7,976 nucleotides of DNA from Desulfosporosinus sp. (GTDB lineage Bacteria; Bacillota; Desulfitobacteriia; Desulfitobacteriales; Desulfitobacteriaceae): NCBI GenBank assembly GCA_003132105.1, contig PKWS01000213.1, positions 2,892-10,867 on the forward strand, written 5' to 3'. Under the pieces are notes generated by a model. It was not told where the DNA came from, searched no databases, and saw only the letters and a list, made by a program, of their open reading frames with translations. How positions within the stretch are numbered: position 1 is the stretch's first letter; each line of letters starts with the position of its first letter. The position numbers and the translations under genes are program-made. This document shows, in pieces, positions 1 through 5,009 of this stretch.

Positions 1-2
1 AC

Positions 3-83
3 AACAACAAAGACGTTGCAGTAGAGGACAAAGTGGAGAACAATGATACTATTCAAGAAGCGGGATGGAAGGCTAGTCGATAA
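3..83 (+). CDS. C-terminal end of an unrecognised protein (partial)
   Basis: An open frame enters from the left edge and ends at TAA 81-83, giving 26 residues that finish in QEAGWKASR. The tail is hydrophilic, rich in Asp, Glu, Asn and Lys, with no motif I recognise. A terminator-like stem-loop lies about 95 bases after the stop, which suits the end of a transcription unit. The other two forward frames are closed by stops near 22 and 44, which favours this frame as the one entering the window, but 26 codons is weak evidence. No function can be proposed. Confidence 0.35.
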   Translation, partial: NNKDVAVEDKVENNDTIQEAGWKASR

Positions 84-213
84 CGTAGTTGGAGTACGGT
101 TATCACGGGAGATACAGTATTTTATGGAAGTTGCGAAATCTAGGATTGACATTAACAATTGTTGGAATTTGGTTAGTAAAACTAAGGCTAGCGCTTTGAT
201 GCGCAGGCCTTAG
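43..213 (+). CDS. Possible small hypothetical ORF, 56 aa, doubtful
   Basis: An ATG at 43 follows GGAG (35-38) with a short 4-nt spacing and opens a 56-codon frame beginning MILFKKRDGRL. I do not recognise it. Two things argue against it. It overlaps the frame ending at 83 by 41 bases, and it runs through the terminator-like hairpin, stopping inside the distal arm. It is an alternative reading of the left edge; this frame and the one ending at 83 are unlikely both to be real. Confidence 0.15.
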   Translation: MILFKKRDGRLVDNVVGVRLSREIQYFMEVAKSRIDINNCWNLVSKTKASALMRRP

Positions 214-217
214 TTTT
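178..217 (+). terminator. Rho-independent terminator of the upstream unit
   Basis: The arms AAAACTAAGGC (178-188) and GCCTTAGTTTT (207-217) are perfectly complementary over 11 bp. Inside them GCGC (191-194) can pair with GCGC (201-204) around a six-base loop. The distal arm ends in TTTT followed by CTT. The proximal A-run means the hairpin could also stop transcription arriving from the right. The U-tract is short, so efficiency is uncertain. It separates the unknown upstream gene from the trp region. Confidence 0.7.
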
Positions 218-241
218 CTTCCACCCAAGGAAGTTCATTGA

Positions 242-264
242 ACGCAAAATTGTACATGTTGCGT
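242..264. repeat. Imperfect palindrome, possible protein-binding site
   Basis: ACGCAA (242-247) and TTGCGT (259-264) are exact inverted repeats separated by 11 bases. After one mismatch the symmetry resumes for two more base pairs (249-250 with 256-257). The dyad is compact, lacks a following T-run and is not next to a recognisable promoter, so it is more like an operator than a terminator. Its function is unknown and chance is possible. Confidence 0.25.
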
Positions 265-363
265 AGTTTCCGCTTTTGTTTTATTAATGGCAGTTTAACT
301 CGTGTGTAAGGGGTTGTCACTCAGTCCGTTGTCCATAGCGATCTAAAATTTTTAAGAGGCCAC

Positions 364-519
364 TTATTCAGGGGTCTTTTTATTTATGAATAACTTTTCA
401 ACATCTTGATCAGCCAGCTCCTGCTCAACCCGTTACGGACCCAATATGTACGATACAGAAGCCCGCATTTCTTGTAAACCTATTTCAAATGCTAATCGAT
501 TACGAAATTCGTTTACCAT
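364..519 (-). pseudogene. Possible eroded small ORF with an in-frame stop
   Basis: Reading leftward from ATG at 519-517, the frame gives 28 residues beginning MVNEFRNRLAFEIG, then TAA (435-433). It continues in the same frame for another 22 residues (RVEQELADQDVEKLF and on) to TAA at 366-364. Both halves look like ordinary soluble helical protein, which suggests a 51-residue protein broken by one nonsense change. No good ribosome binding site precedes the ATG and I do not recognise a family. A frame this short can arise by chance. Confidence 0.2.
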
Positions 520-658
520 GAAACTAAAGCCCAATTTGTTTATTTATAGGGCTTATAGGCATTCTATTTTCTCTCCATGCACATATTAAATAATCTGCTC
601 TATCCAAAATTTTTATTAATTCCTCATTAGTATAGTCGAAACGCCAAGTTTTTTTATG

Positions 659-688
659 TTGACAACAGTAATGCATTAAGCATATAAT
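659..688 (+). promoter_or_regulatory. trp operon promoter (sigma-A type)
   Basis: TTGACA at 659-664 and TATAAT at 683-688 match both consensus hexamers exactly with an 18-bp spacer. This predicts transcription starting near 694-697, about 15 bases before T-box leader 1. The surroundings are AT-rich. The spacer contains a perfect 10-bp palindrome, TAATGCATTA (669-678). No comparable promoter is seen between the two leaders or in front of trpC, so this is probably the only major start for the operon. Strong initiation with control left to the leader is the usual T-box arrangement. Confidence 0.85.
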
Positions 689-711
689 ACATATAAATAA
701 TATAGCAACAG

Positions 712-1038
712 ACAATGATGAGAAAAAGTACGTCTTATGGGAATGTCTTAGCGAGTCAGAGAGGGTGGGAGTCTGACACATTGTTCTTTGACGGAATGGC
801 TCTTTGAGTTGTGACCTGAACGCGTCTAACGCTAGTAGGTGATACCGGGGGTTTCCCGTTACAGAAACTCGGATATCGAGAAGAAGCTTCTCCGCATCCG
901 ATTAGAGGGTTTGAGATAAGCCAATTCCCTTAAAACGAAAGAAGTTCGTTTTATTAGGAAGGTCAAGACAATCTCAGGCAAATTAAGGTGGTACCACAGA
1001 ATGTTTTCTGTCCTTTTCAAGGATAGAGGGCTTTTTTT
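712..1038 (+). promoter_or_regulatory. T-box riboswitch, tRNA-Trp specific (leader copy 1)
   Basis: This RNA leader binds uncharged tRNA-Trp and then permits read-through. Stem I: ACAAU 712-716 pairs with GUUGU 808-812, followed by the kink-turn GA steps (717-718 / 806-807), GAGA 720-723 with UCUU 801-804, and a specifier loop. The loop has AGUA (727-730) on one side and GAA-UGG-C (794-800) on the other, so the specifier is UGG, 797-799. The apical helix is 755-760 / 772-777. The stem IIA/B pseudoknot is CGGG 846-849 / CCCG 855-858 with GUUU 851-854 / AAAC 865-868. Stem III is CGGAU 870-874 / AUCCG 896-900 with inner helix 878-883 / 887-892. The antiterminator has AAGG 985-988 / CCUU 1012-1015, ACAGAA 996-1001 / UUCUGU 1006-1011 and the bulge UGGUACC (989-995). 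Oddities: C, not a purine, follows the specifier, and the acceptor-pairing motif is UGGU. Confidence 0.95.
1003..1038 (+). terminator. Intrinsic terminator of T-box leader 1
   Basis: A 13-bp stem, 1003-1015 with 1019-1031, closes a UUC loop and is followed by seven U (1032-1038) and further T-rich sequence. Three of the lower pairs are G-U. The 5' arm includes UUCUGUCCUU, which also forms the 3' side of the antiterminator (1006-1015), so the two structures exclude each other as expected for a T-box. Confidence 0.92.
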
Positions 1039-1080
1039 ATTTTATTTTTTTAATCGGATGAATTGGTCATAAACTATATA

Positions 1081-1424
1081 GCCAGAGCCAATGAGGAGAA
1101 AGAGTACGTCTTACGAGAATGTCTTAGCGAGTCAGAGTGGGTGGGAGTCTGATACAGTTCTCTTTGACGGAATGGGTCTCTGAGGTGCGATCCGAACGCG
1201 TAGAACGCTAGTAGATGATGCCGGGGGTTTCCCGTTACAGAAACTCGGATATCGAGAAGAAATTTCTCCGAATCCGGTTAGAGGTCTGAGAAAAATATTA
1301 TTCCTAATTCCCTTGAACCAAACAATGGAAGTAATTGTTGGGGAGTAGGTAAAAGTATCTCAGACAAATTAAGGTGGCACCACAGAAAGCTTTCTGTCCT
1401 TTTCAAGGATAGAGGGCTTTTTTA
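1081..1424 (+). promoter_or_regulatory. T-box riboswitch, tRNA-Trp specific (leader copy 2)
   Basis: This is a second complete tRNA-Trp sensing leader, closely similar to copy 1 at a constant offset of 376 bases through stem III. The specifier loop has AGUA at 1103-1106 and GAA-UGG-G at 1170-1176, so the specifier is UGG, 1173-1175, followed by the usual purine. GGAGA (1094-1098) pairs with UCUCU below it. The pseudoknot is CGGG 1222-1225 / CCCG 1231-1234 with GUUU 1227-1230 / AAAC 1241-1244. Stem III is 1246-1250 / 1272-1276 with inner helix 1254-1259 / 1263-1268. The antiterminator is AAGG 1371-1374 / CCUU 1398-1401 and ACAGAA 1382-1387 / UUCUGU 1392-1397, with bulge UGGCACC (1375-1381). 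UGGC is fully complementary to GCCA, the acceptor end expected for bacterial tRNA-Trp. It lies directly before trpC and has no evident promoter of its own. Confidence 0.95.
1388..1423 (+). terminator. Intrinsic terminator of T-box leader 2
   Basis: A 14-bp stem pairs 1388-1401 with 1405-1418 around a UUC loop, and the U-run continues to 1423. It has fewer G-U pairs at its base than the leader 1 terminator, so it should be somewhat more stable. Its 5' arm overlaps the antiterminator 3' side. The last 32 bases match leader 1 exactly (1392-1423 against 1006-1037). Confidence 0.92.
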
Positions 1425-1437
1425 TTTTACCCATTAA

Positions 1438-1445
1438 AAGGAGGG
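1438..1445 (+). promoter_or_regulatory. Ribosome binding site of trpC
   Basis: AAGGAGGG is a near-perfect Shine-Dalgarno sequence 8-9 bases before the ATG at 1454, which fixes the trpC start. It lies 14 bases beyond the U-run of the leader 2 terminator, so it is transcribed only on read-through. Confidence 0.85.
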
Positions 1446-1453
1446 CCTCAACA

Positions 1454-2275
1454 ATGGAATCCCATATCCTATCGTCTATTATGCTCCAGCGGAAAAAACG
1501 ACTTAATCAGGTTCAGGAGAGTTGCTCACTAGACCAAATTTGGCATAAACTGGATAAAATCCCAAAAACGCCACGACGAAGTTGGCTATCAACAAAAAAC
1601 TTCGAAGTGATTGCCGAAGTGAAACGTGCCTCTCCAAGTCTTGGCCCGATTCCATGGAACCTCTCCTTAACAGACTTAGTCCAAGCATATCAAGACGGTG
1701 GGGCAGGGGCAGTTTCCGTGCTGACTGAAGAGGACTTTTTTCACGGAAGTCTCGCGGATCTTAAACAAGTCCGCGAGCTAACAAAATTGCCGATTCTTCG
1801 GAAAGACTTTCTCTGGTCAGAATACCAAATCATAGAAAGTCGATTAGTCGGCGCAGATGCTGTACTTCTCATCATGTCTCTCCTTGACACAGAGTTACTA
1901 AAGAAACTTTTGGCTTTGGCTAAGGAACTGGGATTAGAGGCACTCGTCGAATGCCGTGACAGGGAAGAAGTAAAACGTGCTTTGGACGGCGGAGCGCAAA
2001 CAATTGGTATCAATAACCGGGACTTGAGGACTTTTGAAGTCAGACTGGAAAAAACAATGGAACTTTGCCGTCGGATTCCAAAGGAATGTGTTGTTGTTAG
2101 CGAAAGTGGCATTAAAACGTCAGAAGATGTGGAACGCTTGGCCACTTCTGGGGTGAATGCAATTTTAGTCGGAGAATCCTTTCTTCGAAGTAGTGATCCT
2201 TCTGGGTATATAGCTCGGTTGAAAGGTGAAGGGCAACGAAAGATGAAATGGAGGAGTCCTCATGGTTCGAGTTAA
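1454..2275 (+). CDS. trpC: Indole-3-glycerol-phosphate synthase
   Basis: Converts 1-(o-carboxyphenylamino)-1-deoxyribulose 5-phosphate to indole-3-glycerol phosphate with loss of CO2 and water, in the cytoplasm. The 273-residue product is a single (beta/alpha)8 barrel of usual length, not a TrpC-TrpF fusion. Visible family motifs: EVKRASPS with E55 and K57, LRKDF at 115-119 with catalytic Lys117, LVEC with Glu166, GINNRDL at 185-191, SESGI at 216-220, and the phosphate-binding LVGESFL at 238-244. The usual SPSKG reads SPSLG (60-64); that Lys is common but not one of the classic catalytic residues. The ATG has a strong ribosome binding site. The gene is the first of the operon, and its last 14 bases overlap trpF. 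The extreme C-terminus (about residues 258-273) is poorly conserved and probably shaped by that overlap. Confidence 0.97.
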   Translation: MESHILSSIMLQRKKRLNQVQESCSLDQIWHKLDKIPKTPRRSWLSTKNFEVIAEVKRASPSLGPIPWNLSLTDLVQAYQDGGAGAVSVLTEEDFFHGSLADLKQVRELTKLPILRKDFLWSEYQIIESRLVGADAVLLIMSLLDTELLKKLLALAKELGLEALVECRDREEVKRALDGGAQTIGINNRDLRTFEVRLEKTMELCRRIPKECVVVSESGIKTSEDVERLATSGVNAILVGESFLRSSDPSGYIARLKGEGQRKMKWRSPHGSS

Positions 2276-2963
2276 GATCTGCGGCATTCAATCTTTGGAA
2301 GAAGCAAAGTGGGCGATTTACGCTGGAGTTGACGCTATAGGCTTTATCTTTGTACCCCAAAGTAAACGCTATATTCGACCAGAGCAAGCTCGGGAAATAT
2401 CCTTAAGCCTTCCTCCCTTCATGACACGCATAGGTGTTTTTGTAAATGAGAACCCAACAATTGTTGCTGAGATAGTCCAGAAATGTTATTTAACAGCGAT
2501 TCAGCTCCATGGGGATGAAGATATTGAGGATTATCAAACTATAGCTGTCCCTTGCATCAAAGCCATAAATATTTCTGTTGATCATTATATTAACTCCGCT
2601 GGAGCACATACCAATTCTGAACATCAATCTTTTTTCGAGCTTCAACCCCCTCTTAAAAATTGGGTCGGTATGATTCAGGGTATTCTTGTTGACGCCTCTT
2701 ACCAGGGGCAGCTAGGGGGAACAGGCTCCCCTCTTCCTTGGGACGATCCAAGCCTTCAACATCTCTTTGACAGTATCCGGCGTTTTGATATTCCCCTTAT
2801 TTTAGCAGGGGGATTGACCCCCGAAAATGTACAACGTGCAATTCGAACGGTGAAACCTTATGCCGTCGATGTCAGTTCTGGAGTAGAGCATTTAGGGACT
2901 AAAAATCAAGATCTTATCAAATCCTTTATTCAAAAGGTAAAGACCTTTGAGGATGAACTATAA
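2262..2963 (+). CDS. trpF: Phosphoribosylanthranilate isomerase
   Basis: Catalyses the Amadori rearrangement of N-(5-phosphoribosyl)anthranilate, feeding TrpC. The 233-residue product shows KICG with catalytic Cys7, GFIFVPQSKRYI (27-38), GVFVNE (58-63), QLHGDE (81-86), LVDAS with catalytic Asp144, GGTG (152-155), LAGGLTPENV (181-190) and DVSSGVE (203-209), the last two forming the phosphate site. It is longer than the usual 200-215 residues. The extra length lies between KAI (100-102) and LVDA (142-145), a polar Ser/His/Asn-rich stretch about 15-20 residues longer than in the Bacillus enzyme, and the corresponding DNA looks AT-rich. The ATG at 2262 has GGAGG (2250-2254) seven bases upstream, inside trpC, so translation is probably coupled. 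Confidence 0.96.
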   Translation: MVRVKICGIQSLEEAKWAIYAGVDAIGFIFVPQSKRYIRPEQAREISLSLPPFMTRIGVFVNENPTIVAEIVQKCYLTAIQLHGDEDIEDYQTIAVPCIKAINISVDHYINSAGAHTNSEHQSFFELQPPLKNWVGMIQGILVDASYQGQLGGTGSPLPWDDPSLQHLFDSIRRFDIPLILAGGLTPENVQRAIRTVKPYAVDVSSGVEHLGTKNQDLIKSFIQKVKTFEDEL

Positions 2964-2983
2964 GAAAGTAGGTGAAAGAAGTT

Positions 2984-4402
2984 ATGTGGGCGATGCATAA
3001 GACCTGGTCCTTCAAGGACAGCACATTTTTCGAAAGAGTAATGATCCCAGAATTAGTACGACAGGCCCAGAACTTAAAAACTCCTTGTACCGCTTTGCTG
3101 GAAGGAAAGGAAGGAGAAACCGAACGGACTTATATGGGGTTTGGTACTGGCTGGACATTAACCAATACGTTGACAGCCACTAAAGACCCCCTTAACGATC
3201 TCCGTGCCTACATGAAGGAATTTAATCAGCAGTTACAACTTTTATTCAGCGATGGGCTTCAAGAAAATTACACCTTAGAAAGCGGAATCTTCGGCTATAT
3301 CGACTATGAATGGGGACTTCTCTGGCAGCGGCCCTCGAAGACTGTGGCACAGCCAAATTATTTCTTTCGAATTTGTCCTGTGAATGTCATCTATTTACCG
3401 CAAACGCAGCAAATAGTTCTCGAAGTGATGGGGAAAGATCAACCTGAAATGGCCTTAGAATTTCAGGTTTGGGAAAGTTTCCTAAACAAACTGGTCCAAA
3501 ACCAGATATCCAGTGTGCAGCACAGCAAAAAAGAGACTCCCAGGCACTCCCATATGGAGGAACTCGAAACATGGACGAGTAACATGTCGAAACAGGCGTA
3601 CATGAATGGGGTCGAGCAGATCAAAGAATTCATTCGTGCAGGTGATGTATTTCAAGCAGTTTACTCGCAAAAATTTACACGTCGTATTTCATTATCTCCG
3701 TGGCAATTATACCAACGACTACGTGTGGCAAACCCTTCTCCCTATCTTTTTTGGATGAAAGGAAACGATGAAACGCTGGTTGGCAGCTCACCGGAACTAC
3801 TCCTCTCATCAGTAGGTTCGCGAATCAGTACACGGCCGATTGCCGGAACCCGTCCAAGAGGGCGGACAGACGAGGAGGACCGGGTCCTTGAAGAACAATT
3901 GCTCAACGACCCTAAGGAAAATGCGGAGCATTCCATGCTCGTTGACTTGGGCCGAAATGATATCGGCCGAGTTGCCGACTATGGAAGTGTACGTGTCACT
4001 CAGTATGGAGAGGTGAAACGATATTCTCAGGTGATGCATCTCGTATCCACCGTCGAAGGTGAGCTACAGACCCCTTACGATGGGCTGTCTGCCTTAAAGG
4101 CGGTTTTCCCGGCTGGAACCCTAAGCGGAGCACCGAAGGTAAGGGCCATGGAAATTCTTCAAGAACTTGAATCGGATAAACGGGGGGCTTATGGAGGGGC
4201 TTTGGGGATTGTCCGGTGGAACGGAGACGTTGATTTTTGTATTACTATTCGGACGTTGCGTGTTACAGATCACGAAATCTCCGTGCAAGCTGGTGCCGGA
4301 ATTGTTTACGACTCGGTTCCAGAGCGGGAATACGAAGAAACCCTGCATAAAGCAAGAGCCCTCATAAAGGTGGTTGATGAATGTGCTGATAGTCATAGAT
4401 AA
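2984..4402 (+). CDS. trpE: Anthranilate synthase component I
   Basis: Uses chorismate and ammonia supplied by TrpG to make anthranilate. From ATG 2984 the product is 472 residues; an in-frame GTG at 2972 would add four. I prefer the ATG because AGGTG (2970-2974) sits nine bases before it and would be part of the GTG start itself. Chorismate-binding motifs: GDVFQAVYSQ (220-229), NPSPYLF (250-256), GSSPE (267-271), PIAGTRPRG (285-293), EHSMLVDLGRNDIGRV (315-330), PAGTLSGAPK (376-385) and QAGAGIVYDSVPE (435-447). PIAGT with Ala, where aminodeoxychorismate synthases have PIKGT with Lys, supports TrpE over PabB. The N-terminal tryptophan-binding motif, usually LLES, reads LLEG (38-41). The protein is shorter than the roughly 515 residues of Bacillus TrpE. 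It starts 20 bases after trpF and overlaps trpG by 26. Confidence 0.95.
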   Translation: MWAMHKTWSFKDSTFFERVMIPELVRQAQNLKTPCTALLEGKEGETERTYMGFGTGWTLTNTLTATKDPLNDLRAYMKEFNQQLQLLFSDGLQENYTLESGIFGYIDYEWGLLWQRPSKTVAQPNYFFRICPVNVIYLPQTQQIVLEVMGKDQPEMALEFQVWESFLNKLVQNQISSVQHSKKETPRHSHMEELETWTSNMSKQAYMNGVEQIKEFIRAGDVFQAVYSQKFTRRISLSPWQLYQRLRVANPSPYLFWMKGNDETLVGSSPELLLSSVGSRISTRPIAGTRPRGRTDEEDRVLEEQLLNDPKENAEHSMLVDLGRNDIGRVADYGSVRVTQYGEVKRYSQVMHLVSTVEGELQTPYDGLSALKAVFPAGTLSGAPKVRAMEILQELESDKRGAYGGALGIVRWNGDVDFCITIRTLRVTDHEISVQAGAGIVYDSVPEREYEETLHKARALIKVVDECADSHR

Positions 4403-5009
4403 TTACGATTCGTTCACGTATAATCTCGTTCAAGCCTTCGGTGAATTAGGTGCCGAGGTTGTCGTTTATCGCAATGATGAGCAAACTGTGCAAGCTGTAT
4501 TAGATGAGTTACCTGATGGTATTATCCTTTCCCCCGGGCCAGGTACTCCAAGAGAAGCAGGGATAACCTTAAACCTTATTCAAAACGTTTTCGAGCAGGC
4601 GCAAATGGGTCAAACAATCCCCGTATTAGGCGTATGTCTTGGTCATCAGGCATTAGGCATGTCATTCGGAAGCCAGGTGATTCGTGCCCCAGAAATTGTT
4701 CACGGTAAAACATCTCGCATCTTTCACAATGGGCAAGGTCTTTTTAAGGATTTAGAACAAGGATTTCCTGCAGCTCGTTATCATTCCCTAATAGTTGATT
4801 CAGGGCAGCTAAATCCTGACCTTGAGGTAACCGCTCAGACAGATGACGGCCTGATCATGGGGCTTTGCCATCGTAGCTATCCTTTTTTTGGGGTGCAGTT
4901 TCACCCAGAAAGTATTTTAACCCCCCAAGGGTCAAAAATTCTTCAGGCATTTTACGCAATGACCATTCCAAAACGTGAAGGGAGTTTTCATTATGAGCAG
5001 AATCCGTGA
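4377..5009 (+). CDS. trpG: Anthranilate synthase component II (glutamine amidotransferase)
   Basis: A class I glutamine amidotransferase that hydrolyses glutamine and passes ammonia to TrpE; related proteins can also serve PabB. The 210-residue product has the expected length. Motifs: IDNYDSFTYNL (7-17), SPGPGTP (52-58), GVCLGHQALG with nucleophile Cys87 (85-94), VHGK (108-111), RYHSL (134-138) and GVQFHPES with His176 and Glu178 (172-179), completing the Cys-His-Glu triad. AAGG (4367-4370) is six bases before ATG 4377. A TTG three bases earlier is in frame but too close to the ribosome binding site. The start lies 26 bases inside trpE, suggesting coupled synthesis of the two subunits. No separate pabA or pabB is in the window, so a dual folate role cannot be judged. 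Confidence 0.96.
   Translation: MNVLIVIDNYDSFTYNLVQAFGELGAEVVVYRNDEQTVQAVLDELPDGIILSPGPGTPREAGITLNLIQNVFEQAQMGQTIPVLGVCLGHQALGMSFGSQVIRAPEIVHGKTSRIFHNGQGLFKDLEQGFPAARYHSLIVDSGQLNPDLEVTAQTDDGLIMGLCHRSYPFFGVQFHPESILTPQGSKILQAFYAMTIPKREGSFHYEQNP

Larger units (their letters stand above)
218..658. other. Intergenic region without a convincing gene
   Basis: These roughly 440 bases are AT-rich, and no forward frame of useful length with a ribosome binding site was seen. Two structures stand out: an imperfect palindrome at 242-264, and a 7-bp inverted repeat TTATTCA (364-370) / TGAATAA (387-393) around a 16-base spacer. On the minus strand a broken short frame lies at 364-519. Another minus-strand frame enters from the promoter and leader region and ends at 524. 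Its N-terminal part is the antisense of the promoter and T-box stem I, so I do not accept it as a gene. No insertion-sequence ends or tRNA genes were seen. Confidence 0.6.

Noticed and set aside
257..310. Forward 17-codon frame beginning at ATG 257
   Set aside because: Too short, no ribosome binding site, and its start lies within the palindrome at 242-264.
364..393. Inverted repeat TTATTCA / TGAATAA as a terminator
   Set aside because: Only seven AT-rich pairs with a 16-base loop, and no U-run follows the second arm in either direction.
524..781. Minus-strand 85-residue frame with an apparent membrane segment
   Set aside because: Its N-terminal part is the antisense of the consensus trp promoter and T-box stem I, which explains the hydrophobic stretch. 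No ribosome binding site precedes its first ATG, nor the internal ATG at 676. A 50-residue version from 676 cannot be fully excluded but has no positive support.
1052..1080. Possible second promoter between the two T-box leaders (TATATA at 1075-1080)
   Set aside because: No acceptable -35 hexamer lies 16-18 bases upstream, and TATATA is expected by chance in this AT-rich gap.
1171..1174. Met (AUG) or Gly (GGG) specifier in the second T-box
   Set aside because: The specifier loop is bounded by paired GACG and the lower helix, leaving GAA-UGG-G. The fixed position after GAA gives UGG, which also agrees with the downstream trp genes and with copy 1.
1741..2145. Long minus-strand frame inside trpC, 134 codons
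   Set aside because: It lies wholly opposite a gene with full TrpC motifs, and its Ser/Arg-rich composition is typical of an antisense shadow.
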